A stretch of DNA of 17,617 nucleotides from the NCBI GenBank assembly GCA_963978235.1, contig CAXBQM010000018.1:1-17617 (forward strand), given 5' to 3'. The DNA comes from UBA7398 sp963978235. GTDB taxonomy: Bacteria > Actinomycetota > Actinomycetes > Nanopelagicales > Nanopelagicaceae. Below, one piece after another: positions 7,007-13,266 of the stretch. Position 1 is the first letter of the stretch. Each line of letters starts with the position of its first letter. Both the position numbers and the translations under genes were made by a program. The notes beneath the pieces were generated by a model. The model made no database searches. It had not been told where the DNA came from and saw only the letters and a program-made list of their open reading frames with translations.

Positions 7007-7063
7007 CTTATAAAAGAACTTATGGCTTATAAAAGAACAAATGGCTTATAAAAGAACTACTGG
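7007..7063. repeat. Three tandem 19-bp repeats (TTTTATAAG type)
   Basis: Three head-to-tail copies begin at 7007, 7026 and 7045. Each opens with the identical 13 bases CTTATAAAAGAAC, followed by a variable pair and then TGG; two copies end ATGG and the third CTGG. The third copy runs over the rdgB stop codon and last codons. The array lies immediately upstream of the candidate promoter of the FN3 membrane protein gene. Each unit contains the palindrome TTATAA. The exact 19-base period and short length suggest protein-binding sites or a recent replication-slippage expansion. Confidence 0.9.
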
Positions 7064-7662
7064 CTCAAAAGCTCAGCGATTACCGGTGCGATAGCGCGCA
7101 TCGCTTGGCCACGATGGCTGATTCTGTCTTTCTCATCGGCGCTTAATTCCGCCATTGTTATCTGATAGCCCACTGGTTGAAATATTGGGTCATAGCCAAA
7201 ACCACCATCTCCGATCGGCGAATAGCGAATCACGCCATGAACTTCGCCGCGACATATTTCATTTCTGCCATCCGGTAACGCCAGCGCAACAACAGAGACA
7301 AATTTTCCTGTTCGCATCTCTGGTTGGATCTCTTCCATCTCGCGTAATACTTTTTCGAGATTTGCTCGGTCATCGCCATGTACTCCAGACCAACGAGCTG
7401 ACAGCACACCAGGCGCACCATTAAGCGCATCAATGCAAAGTCCGCTGTCATCTGCAATAGCGGCTAATCCAGTTTTCATTGCAATAGTTTCAGCTTTGAG
7501 AAGTGCGTTCTCTTCAAATGTTGAACCTGTCTCTTCAACATCACCTATTTCTGGGAATTGCGAGACGCTTACAAGATTTACGTGTGGCGCAATCGTTGTC
7601 AATAAACGTTGAAGTTCAAGTAATTTTCCATTATTGCGCGATGCAAGTACTAATTGAGTCAT
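7057..7662 (-). CDS. rdgB: RdgB/HAM1 XTP/dITP diphosphatase
   Basis: A 201-residue cytoplasmic house-cleaning pyrophosphatase that hydrolyses XTP, dITP and ITP to the monophosphate plus pyrophosphate, keeping deaminated purines out of DNA and RNA. Family motifs are all present: ASRNNGK (residues 7-13, nucleotide/phosphate binding), TFEENALLKA (48-57), ADDSGLCIDALNGAPGVLSARW (70-91, with the metal-binding Asp pair), GGFGYDPIF (153-161) and SHRGQA (182-187). Length is typical. The ATG at 7662 lies 35 bases after the rph stop with no strong Shine-Dalgarno, so it is probably translated from the shared murI-rph-rdgB transcript, as in other actinobacteria. Its stop codon lies inside the third 19-bp repeat, and no hairpin terminator was seen before the FN3 gene. 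Confidence 0.96.
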   Translation of the reverse strand: MTQLVLASRNNGKLLELQRLLTTIAPHVNLVSVSQFPEIGDVEETGSTFEENALLKAETIAMKTGLAAIADDSGLCIDALNGAPGVLSARWSGVHGDDRANLEKVLREMEEIQPEMRTGKFVSVVALALPDGRNEICRGEVHGVIRYSPIGDGGFGYDPIFQPVGYQITMAELSADEKDRISHRGQAMRAIAPVIAELLSQ

Positions 7663-7697
7663 TGGTATTCGATCAAATCATTATTGAGAACAAATTA

Positions 7698-8423
7698 CTA
7701 TTGTGAAAGTGCTGCACGTTGCAGAGCAGTTAAATCAGCGCACCCTTTAACTGCAAGATTTAATAAATCATCGAGAAGTGCTCGATTAAAAGGTGAACCT
7801 TCTGCTGTTCCTTGCACCTCGATAAATTCTCCAGTACCAGTGCAGACCACATTCATATCTGTTTCAGCAGTGACATCCTCGGTGTAACAGAGATCAAGCA
7901 TCGGTGTGCCATCAATAATTCCTACACTCACTGCTGCTACTGATCCTTTGAGGGCTTGTGCATTCTCAGCAAGGTGACCAGCTTTCTTTGCCCACGATAT
8001 TGCATCGGCAATCGCAACATAAGCGCCGGTAATTGCCGCTGTACGAGTTCCACCATCTGCCTGAAGAACATCACAATCTATGACGATTGTGTTTTCTCCG
8101 AGACCTTTCATATCAACAACTGCGCGGAGCGAACGGCCAATCAATCGAGAAATTTCTTGCGTACGACCACCAAGTTTTCCTTTGACGCTTTCACGATCAG
8201 AACGGGTATGTGTGGAACGTGGCAGCATGGAATATTCCGACGTTACCCATCCTTGTCCTTTACCAACTAACCACCGCGGAACGCCCGGAGTAAAAGATGC
8301 TGCGCAGAGCACTCTCGTCTTTCCAAATTCGACGAGCACTGAACCTTCTGCGTGATCTAACCAACCACGTGAAAAAGAGATGGGACGGAGTTGATTTGGA
8401 GTGCGACCATCGACTCGTTGCAT
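7698..8423 (-). CDS. rph: Ribonuclease PH
   Basis: A 241-residue phosphorolytic 3'-5' exoribonuclease that trims tRNA 3' ends, releasing nucleoside diphosphates; the family forms hexameric rings. The protein opens with the family signature MQRVDGRTPNQLRP. It carries the phosphate-binding Arg in LGGRTQEISRLIGRSLR (Arg87), the DCDVLQADGGTRTAAITGA block (Arg127 and the acidic residues), DVTAETDMNVV, and the C-terminal EVQGTAEG. Nothing is missing and the length is normal. Its ATG overlaps the murI stop as TAATG (8421-8425), which implies translational coupling to murI. The rdgB gene follows 35 bases later, an order conserved across actinobacteria. Confidence 0.97.
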   Translation of the reverse strand: MQRVDGRTPNQLRPISFSRGWLDHAEGSVLVEFGKTRVLCAASFTPGVPRWLVGKGQGWVTSEYSMLPRSTHTRSDRESVKGKLGGRTQEISRLIGRSLRAVVDMKGLGENTIVIDCDVLQADGGTRTAAITGAYVAIADAISWAKKAGHLAENAQALKGSVAAVSVGIIDGTPMLDLCYTEDVTAETDMNVVCTGTGEFIEVQGTAEGSPFNRALLDDLLNLAVKGCADLTALQRAALSQ

Positions 8424-9238
8424 TACTTAACCTCTTTCTCAACTGTTACAACTTCTGGACCGAGGAATCTTCGTGCAAGGGTGGCGAAGTTATTGGCATC
8501 GCCCGTTGCAACAAATCGATGGCGAGGCGCGCTCTTTTCTCTTCTGGAAAGTTGATGTTCGGCTAGTACACGATAAAGGTCTTTTGCAGTCTCATCTGCA
8601 CTCGAGACCAGCGTGACGTTATTACCCATCACATATGAAATGACGCCGGTGAGAAGTGGGTAGTGCGTGCAACCAAGAACTAAGGTATCAATCTCTGCAT
8701 CTTTGAGCGGTTGTAAATAACGCTTGGCTAAATCAGTAATTTCTTCACCAGAAGTTTCGCCCCGTTCCACATATTCAACAAATAGTGGACAGGCAATTGA
8801 GGTGATCATCATCTGTGGCGCTGCAGCAAATGAATCCACATACGCTTTTGAATCAATAGTTGTTTGTGTTCCTATTACTCCAATACGACCGGTACGCGTT
8901 GCTGAAACGGCGCGTCGAACTGCTGGCTGAATTACTTCAATAACCGGAACTGAATATCTTTCACGTGCATCACGGAGCATGGCAGAGCTTGCGGTGTTGC
9001 AAGCAATCACGATGGCTTTCACGCCAGCATTAATGAGATTGTCCATAATCTCAAGTGAGAATGCTCGAACTTCTGCGAGTGGACGCGGCCCGTACGGTGT
9101 TCGAGCAGTATCGCCAACATAAAGAATTGATTCGTGTGGTAACTGATCTATCACTGCTCTCGCAACAGTTAGTCCACCGACGCCAGAATCGAAAATCCCA
9201 ATCGGCGCATTCGGGTCAACAAGTTTGTGCGAGCTCAC
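8423..9238 (-). CDS. murI: Glutamate racemase
   Basis: A 271-residue cytoplasmic cofactor-independent racemase converting L-glutamate to the D-glutamate used in peptidoglycan stem peptides. Motifs: IGIFDSGVGGLTV (residues 13-25, with Asp17), YVGDTARTPYG (40-50), the first catalytic Cys in IACNTASSA (Cys80) and the second in LGCTHYPLL (Cys190). Length is normal. The start is a GTG at 9238, with no Shine-Dalgarno but a TACCCT hexamer exactly 6 bases upstream, suggesting a leaderless transcript. Many actinobacteria have further genes between DUF2017 and murI and a metallo-beta-lactamase gene between murI and rph; both are absent here, consistent with genome reduction. The stop overlaps the rph start. 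Confidence 0.96.
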   Translation of the reverse strand: MSSHKLVDPNAPIGIFDSGVGGLTVARAVIDQLPHESILYVGDTARTPYGPRPLAEVRAFSLEIMDNLINAGVKAIVIACNTASSAMLRDARERYSVPVIEVIQPAVRRAVSATRTGRIGVIGTQTTIDSKAYVDSFAAAPQMMITSIACPLFVEYVERGETSGEEITDLAKRYLQPLKDAEIDTLVLGCTHYPLLTGVISYVMGNNVTLVSSADETAKDLYRVLAEHQLSRREKSAPRHRFVATGDANNFATLARRFLGPEVVTVEKEVK

Positions 9239-9244
9239 TGGCTA

Positions 9245-9250
9245 AGGGTA
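9245..9250 (-). promoter_or_regulatory. Candidate leaderless -10 for murI
   Basis: The minus strand reads TACCCT, then TAGCCA, then the GTG start of murI. The TANNNT-N6-start spacing is that of leaderless actinobacterial promoters. No good -35 is seen; the tandem 12-bp repeat occupies that region. Confidence 0.45.
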
Positions 9251-9273
9251 CTCAACGATTGACTCAACGATTG
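9250..9273. repeat. Perfect tandem duplication of a 12-bp unit upstream of murI
   Basis: ACTCAACGATTG occurs twice head to tail (9250-9261 and 9262-9273) in the 64-base gap between DUF2017 and murI. It abuts the candidate -10 and covers the spacer and -35 region. It could be a regulator site pair or a recent slippage duplication. Confidence 0.9.
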
Positions 9274-9302
9274 ATAAGAGGTAATCCGCTTCAAGACAAT
9301 CA

Positions 9303-9905
9303 CTATAAGAGTTGAATCAAACTCTCTTGTAACCAACCTAGCCACGAATAAACCGCATAAACGGCTTTCATCGGATCACTTTCAGTCATCAATTCATATT
9401 TCTTATGCTGCTCATCTGCTGGTGGTTTTTCAATTCCTAATCTGACCGCTAACGCAAGGCGGATATCGTTGAGACCACCTAACCAATCCATAATTTCAGT
9501 CATGGGAACTTCTATTTCTATCGTTCCCAACTCAAGAGGTGTGTCGCCATCCCACTCTTCATCTTGCGGTAACAGCGCTTCGCGAATGGTGTTCGCATGA
9601 GCTCGCTTCTTTTCGCGCAAGCCATGTTCGGTATATCTACGGAACTCACCTGCTGCATTCGTATCTGAATAGGCATCAGGTAGTAAACGGTGAAGGACTG
9701 GATCTTGCGGCGGCGCATCATTTGTTGAAATACCAACGATATTCATGAACTCTTTCATCTCATCATCAACATGATCATCTTCGCCCAGTAATTCGAGAAT
9801 CTGCTCAGTGAGGTTGATTAATACGTGCGCTTCTTGTGAAGTGAAAAGAGCAAAAACTTTCTCATCACCGCTTCTAAAGAAACCTGTCCCACCGTGATTA
9901 CTCAT
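9303..9905 (-). CDS. DUF2017 family protein
   Basis: A 200-residue cytoplasmic protein of the actinobacterial DUF2017 family, almost always encoded next to clpS. Its biochemical role is not established as far as I know. Family-like blocks are DPVLHRLLPDAYSDTNAAGEFRRYTE (residues 68-93) and DWLGGLNDIRLALAVRLGI (140-158). It is acidic, mostly helical, and has no membrane segment. The ATG at 9905 lies 9 bases after the clpS stop, so the two are co-transcribed and probably functionally linked to N-degron proteolysis (inference from conserved pairing). No strong Shine-Dalgarno precedes it. Confidence 0.88.
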   Translation of the reverse strand: MSNHGGTGFFRSGDEKVFALFTSQEAHVLINLTEQILELLGEDDHVDDEMKEFMNIVGISTNDAPPQDPVLHRLLPDAYSDTNAAGEFRRYTEHGLREKKRAHANTIREALLPQDEEWDGDTPLELGTIEIEVPMTEIMDWLGGLNDIRLALAVRLGIEKPPADEQHKKYELMTESDPMKAVYAVYSWLGWLQESLIQLL

Positions 9906-9914
9906 AAATCGTTC

Positions 9915-10199
9915 TTACAGTTCATCATCGCGTTGAACCGTCGCCCAAAGTCCATATTCGTGAAGTCTTTGCACATCACGTTCCATCTCTTCCCGCGTTC
10001 CCGAAGTAACTACTGCTTTTCCATCATGATGAACTTTCAACATCAGTTCCGTTGCTTTCTCCTTCGAAAAATGGAAGAGCACCATAAATACATGAGTGAC
10101 ATATGACATGAGATTCACTGGGTCATCCCAAACGACCGTTACCCATGGTCGATCTGGTCGAAGATTTGTATCCGACTTCTCTTCGGTCAGCGTTCCCAT
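9915..10199 (-). CDS. clpS: ClpS adaptor of the ClpAP/ClpCP protease
   Basis: A 94-residue adaptor that delivers N-end-rule substrates to the Clp unfoldase-protease. The core is complete: PWVTVVWDDPVNLMSYV (residues 18-34) forms the N-degron pocket edge, and LMLKVHHDGKAVV (52-64) includes His57, equivalent to E. coli His66. It ends in the actinobacterial LHEYGLWATV block. The Asp at the position of E. coli Asn34 is, from memory, usual in actinobacterial ClpS (WDDPVNL). The ATG at 10199 has no Shine-Dalgarno but lies 6 bases after CATAAT, a near -10 match. It follows the GH18 gene by 34 bases and precedes DUF2017 by 9. Confidence 0.95.
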   Translation of the reverse strand: MGTLTEEKSDTNLRPDRPWVTVVWDDPVNLMSYVTHVFMVLFHFSKEKATELMLKVHHDGKAVVTSGTREEMERDVQRLHEYGLWATVQRDDEL

Positions 10200-10205
10200 A
10201 TGCGT

Positions 10206-10211
10206 ATTATG
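10206..10211 (-). promoter_or_regulatory. Candidate leaderless -10 for clpS
   Basis: The minus strand reads CATAAT-ACGCAT-ATG. The hexamer matches TATAAT in five of six positions, and the 6-base gap puts the transcript start on the ATG. It departs from strict TANNNT at the first base, and no clear -35 is seen. Confidence 0.35.
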
Positions 10212-10233
10212 AAATATCTATTAGCAAGATGCG

Positions 10234-11997
10234 CTACCTGATGACAACTGTGATCGCAGGACTTAAACCACTTTCAAGTGTGGTCGTTGCGCTACTTCGT
10301 ACCCGGTACGTACTAAAACCATCGCTCGATTCACTCACGGTAAATGAATAATGGCCAGCGGCATCAGTTTTTGGCGGGCTTTTTACCGAAATTTTCTGCC
10401 AATTACCCCGCACCAATTTCTCTAAAGAGAGGGCAACGTTCTCCACTCGAGGTTGTAGTGAACCTCGAATCAGATATTCGGAACTTTTTGCAACGATTAA
10501 TGGCGCATTGATTTCAACGAGTGGCGAAATGACCGCGCTGTTCTCTTGGGATTGGCTCGCCAATCGCTCCCAAGAGCTCTCCGAAGTAGCTCGTAGCGTC
10601 GTTGAGTTTCCAAAAAGTGCTGTGACCGCAACTTTTCCAGTTGAGTCAGTAATTCCTTCATAAATTCTTCGCCAGCTCCCATCACTGTTCTTGCTTTCAA
10701 TCCGAATGGGAAGATTCGCAATTGGTTGTTTATCTGGAAGTGAAAAGAGCGTTGAGACCGTAATGAGATCGCCATATTGAGCGTTCTTCTTATCTAGCGC
10801 CAGCGAACTGAGAACTACATCTGGCGCAATCGTTTGTGCAAAGGAACGAACTGCCGGCATAGTCACCGCGTCTTCCATTCCCATCGTCCAAAGAATAATT
10901 CCACCTAATCGATATTTTGCTACAAGTTTTGCTCGCTCCACATATGAGCGATCATTTTGAAACCACGCAACTCGTTTTGCGGTACATGTCGTTGGTAAAC
11001 CGGAAGCGTTTTGACCTGAAAACGTTTTGGAATATGTAAATGTCACCTCTCCTTCCTTCTCTTTATAGGTTGGAGTAGCGCCATAACTTGTTGCAAGATT
11101 GAGCGCATCGCGCATGACAAATGTTGCCGCCTTGGCTTTCGTGGTGATTGTTCCTTGAACTTCAACCGGACACGTTCCAGATACTGAATCGACCCAATCG
11201 CGACCGTACCCCGGCACTCCAATGAAAACTTTCGATGCTGGCATCACACTTGTTGCATACTTAATCGCATCTTCAACCCACGGCAACGGACCAATTGGTC
11301 CGATTGCGGAAGTGGAGTAGTCGTAAGTCATTATTCGCAAACGATCGATTGCGGTTGCGATATCTCGCCAGGCATAAACTGAATATCCACCGGCGCGAAC
11401 TTTCGGATCAAAATCAACTGGTGCCGTGACGAAAAGCAACTTTTGCTCGGCATGGAGCGAGGTTGATAACTCCTTAATAAATTGAATCCAGCGCGGTTGT
11501 GTCGTCGGCCATGATGCTTTGCCATCTGTAAATGCAAAATTTTCAAAGTCCAAATCAATCCCATCAAAACCATTCACTCTTACTAAATTCGTAATCGTGG
11601 AAATAAGGTTTGCACGTTGCGTCGCATCACCCAAAATTCCGCTGAGAACTAATTTGTCAGTGCCATCTGTGATGGTAGGAACGATGGTGAAACCTAAACT
11701 TCGTAGCGCTCCAATCGGTACCGACATTGGGTCAGTAAGTTTTGCAGTGGCATATTGATCAGTAATTGACGTTGAACTTTTTACTGAGTACCAAAACGGG
11801 GAAACTTCTCTGATCAGATCTTGATTCGCAATTGCTGAGGCCAATCCATTTTTAATTCCGTAGTAAGGAATCCAACCGCTAACAATTTTTCGAGGTGGAT
11901 TTTCTGCTGCACTTAATGGTGTTGCACACCATGTAAGTGTGAGTATCGAGATCGTCGCAATAACGAGCGCTTTGAATTGCGAAGTTCTCGCACGCAT
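10234..11997 (-). CDS. Secreted family 18 glycoside hydrolase with C-terminal beta domains
   Basis: A 587-residue exported glycosidase of the GH18 (chitinase / spore-germination YaaH-like) family. The signal peptide covers residues 1-30 (MRARTSQFK, hydrophobic core, PLSA-AE cleavage). The catalytic barrel covers about 35-392. It has the complete DGxDxDxE motif (DGIDLDFE, 145-152, acid/base Glu152), the MTYDYS block (223-228) and the barrel-closing Trp370 in GIILWTMG. The remaining 195 residues look like two Ig-like or MG2-type beta domains. The start at 11997 is firm: it overlaps the DUF3039 stop as TAATG and directly precedes the signal peptide, whereas the longer frame to 12099 would bury it. 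The likely substrate is a beta-1,4-GlcNAc polymer (chitin, or peptidoglycan during wall turnover); sequence alone does not decide. It lies upstream of clpS in the same direction. Confidence 0.93.
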   Translation of the reverse strand: MRARTSQFKALVIATISILTLTWCATPLSAAENPPRKIVSGWIPYYGIKNGLASAIANQDLIREVSPFWYSVKSSTSITDQYATAKLTDPMSVPIGALRSLGFTIVPTITDGTDKLVLSGILGDATQRANLISTITNLVRVNGFDGIDLDFENFAFTDGKASWPTTQPRWIQFIKELSTSLHAEQKLLFVTAPVDFDPKVRAGGYSVYAWRDIATAIDRLRIMTYDYSTSAIGPIGPLPWVEDAIKYATSVMPASKVFIGVPGYGRDWVDSVSGTCPVEVQGTITTKAKAATFVMRDALNLATSYGATPTYKEKEGEVTFTYSKTFSGQNASGLPTTCTAKRVAWFQNDRSYVERAKLVAKYRLGGIILWTMGMEDAVTMPAVRSFAQTIAPDVVLSSLALDKKNAQYGDLITVSTLFSLPDKQPIANLPIRIESKNSDGSWRRIYEGITDSTGKVAVTALFGNSTTLRATSESSWERLASQSQENSAVISPLVEINAPLIVAKSSEYLIRGSLQPRVENVALSLEKLVRGNWQKISVKSPPKTDAAGHYSFTVSESSDGFSTYRVRSSATTTLESGLSPAITVVIR

Positions 11998-12275
11998 TAA
12001 CTCGATGGCCCTTTCGGCAATCCTGAGTGAATCTCTTTGCACGTAGGGCAGATTGGGAATTTTTGCGGATCGCGATTCGGTACCCATTTTTTGCCACATA
12101 AAGCAATGACCGGCTTGCCGGTGACTGCTGATTCCACAATTTGATCTTTTCGTACGAAGTGAGAGAAGCGTTCATGGTCGCCATCATCTAATTCTCGATC
12201 GACCTCAAAATGTGTAGCGACATCTTCTCTCGGAAGAGTCTGCGTATCAGATTGCGGTTCGCTCTCAAATCCCAC
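11997..12275 (-). CDS. DUF3039 family small zinc-ribbon-like protein
   Basis: A 92-residue protein of the actinobacterial DUF3039 family, function unknown to me. The conserved part is DGDHERFSHFVRKDQIVESAVTGKPVIALCGKKWVP (31-66) followed by FPICPTCKEI (73-82). Cys60, Cys76 and Cys79, with His34 or His39, could bind one zinc ion. The reading frame is open upstream to 12440, inside argF on the other strand. The GTG at 12275 fits the family length and lies exactly 6 bases after TATGCT, marking a leaderless start. Its stop overlaps the GH18 ATG (TAATG), so the two are translationally coupled. It diverges from argF across only 37 bases. Confidence 0.85.
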   Translation of the reverse strand: MGFESEPQSDTQTLPREDVATHFEVDRELDDGDHERFSHFVRKDQIVESAVTGKPVIALCGKKWVPNRDPQKFPICPTCKEIHSGLPKGPSS

Positions 12276-12281
12276 GTGCCA

Positions 12282-12287
12282 AGCATA
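12282..12287 (-). promoter_or_regulatory. Candidate leaderless -10 for DUF3039-GH18
   Basis: The minus strand reads TATGCT-TGGCAC-GTG, TANNNT exactly 6 bases before the start codon. GGGACA 18 bases further upstream (12306-12311) is a 4-of-6 match to a -35 and overlaps the argF -10 on the other strand by one base. Confidence 0.5.
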
Positions 12288-12300
12288 TGCGTCGATTGCG

Positions 12301-12306
12301 TAGACT
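12301..12306 (+). promoter_or_regulatory. Candidate leaderless -10 for argF
   Basis: TAGACT-GTCCCA-ATG: TANNNT exactly 6 bases before the argF ATG, with no Shine-Dalgarno. The -35 position (about 12277-12284) is a poor match and overlaps the divergent DUF3039 -10. Confidence 0.5.
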
Positions 12307-12312
12307 GTCCCA

Positions 12313-13257
12313 ATGAAGGATCTTCTCCGAACTGAACATTTATCACGTGCTGATGTCGAAATGATCCTCGCAACTGCAGCAGATTTCGCTAAAAATCCAT
12401 TCCGCGAAAAGCATGAATTGGCAAATAAAACCGTCGCCATTTATATGACCAAACCATCAACTCGGACGCGACTTGCCTCAGAAACTGCAACCGCACATTT
12501 AGGTGGTACTCCAATCTTTATTCGTGGCGATGAACTCCAACTTGGTCGAGGCGAGACCATCGCTGATACCGCGCGAATCATCAGCGGATTTTGTAGCGCT
12601 CTCGTTATTCGCACCTTTGCGCAAGCAGATGTTGATGAACTGGGTAAATGGGCAACAATTCCGGTCATCAACGCGTTAACTGATGATGATCATCCAACAC
12701 AATTGCTCGCTGATTGGTTAACTATTCGAGAAAACTTTGGCGAAAATATTGCAGGAAGAAAATTTGTCTATCTCGGTGATGGCAACAACATGGCAAATAC
12801 CTGGTTGATTATGGGTGCGATTATGGGAGCGCACGTGGTTGCTGCAACTCCTTCTGGGAAGTGGGCACCATCATTAGAAGCGATTGCGACCGCAAAGAAA
12901 ATCGCAGCACACAGTGGCGCAACAGTTGAAGTTACTGATGATCCGGAAAATGCAGCAAAAGGCGCATCTGTTCTTTACACCGATGTCTGGATGTCAATGG
13001 GTGACCCAGAGTCCGAACGAAGTGAAAAATCTCAAGTGCTAGCACCATTTTCCGTCACTGAACATTTGATGTCACTCACATCATCTGATTCGATATTTAT
13101 GCATTGCTTACCTGCTCATCGAGGTGAAGAAGTTGCCGCATCAGTGATTGATGGAACTCGTTCAGTCATTTGGCGGGAAGCATTTCATCGGAGAACTACC
13201 ATTCAATCTCTTCTCTATCACCTGATTCGTGGTGAAATTCAAGGAGTTTCGCACTAG
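12313..13257 (+). CDS. argF: Ornithine carbamoyltransferase
   Basis: A 314-residue enzyme that makes citrulline from ornithine and carbamoyl phosphate, the sixth step of arginine synthesis. Carbamoyl-phosphate motifs: STRTR (residues 49-53) and HPTQ (127-130). Ornithine-specific motifs: DVWMSMG (224-230) and HCLPAHRGEE (264-273), which separate it from aspartate carbamoyltransferase. The usual C-terminal ENRxHxQ signature is altered: the residues are EAFHRRTTIQ (289-298), keeping one Arg (293) but not Asn or His. No other arginine gene is in the window, so argF stands apart from the usual arg cluster, and an arginine repressor site was not recognised. The leaderless start at 12313 is supported by TAGACT 6 bases upstream. 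The pntAA gene follows after 9 bases. Confidence 0.93.
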   Translation: MKDLLRTEHLSRADVEMILATAADFAKNPFREKHELANKTVAIYMTKPSTRTRLASETATAHLGGTPIFIRGDELQLGRGETIADTARIISGFCSALVIRTFAQADVDELGKWATIPVINALTDDDHPTQLLADWLTIRENFGENIAGRKFVYLGDGNNMANTWLIMGAIMGAHVVAATPSGKWAPSLEAIATAKKIAAHSGATVEVTDDPENAAKGASVLYTDVWMSMGDPESERSEKSQVLAPFSVTEHLMSLTSSDSIFMHCLPAHRGEEVAASVIDGTRSVIWREAFHRRTTIQSLLYHLIRGEIQGVSH

Positions 13258-13260
13258 CCT
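13255..13260 (+). promoter_or_regulatory. Candidate leaderless -10 for pntAA, overlapping the argF stop
   Basis: TAGCCT-GTACCT-ATG, with TAG being the argF stop codon. GTGAAA 17 bases upstream (13232-13237) is a 4-of-6 match to a -35. This would give the transhydrogenase operon its own promoter embedded in the end of argF. Confidence 0.5.
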
Positions 13261-13266
13261 GTACCT

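Noticed and set aside
6797..7051. Phe/Asp/Ala-rich 84-codon plus-strand frame
   Set aside because: It is the reverse complement of the AAKKS tract and the 19-bp repeats, an open frame forced by low complexity.
7007..7063. CRISPR array
   Set aside because: Units are tandem 19-mers without unique spacers, and no cas gene is nearby.
10120..10131. Asp instead of Asn at the ClpS N-degron pocket position
   Set aside because: WDDPVNL is, from memory, normal for actinobacterial ClpS, so it is not evidence of altered specificity.
11910..11930. Lipobox-like Cys in the GH18 signal peptide (LTWC)
   Set aside because: Trp at -1 is incompatible with a lipobox, and a standard Ala-x-Ala-type cleavage site follows.
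11998..12099. Longer start for the GH18 gene
   Set aside because: It would put 34 residues ahead of an obvious signal peptide and overlap DUF3039; the TAATG start is better.
12276..12440. Upstream extension of the DUF3039 reading frame
   Set aside because: It lies antisense within argF, does not look like the family, and the GTG at 12275 has a -10 at leaderless spacing.
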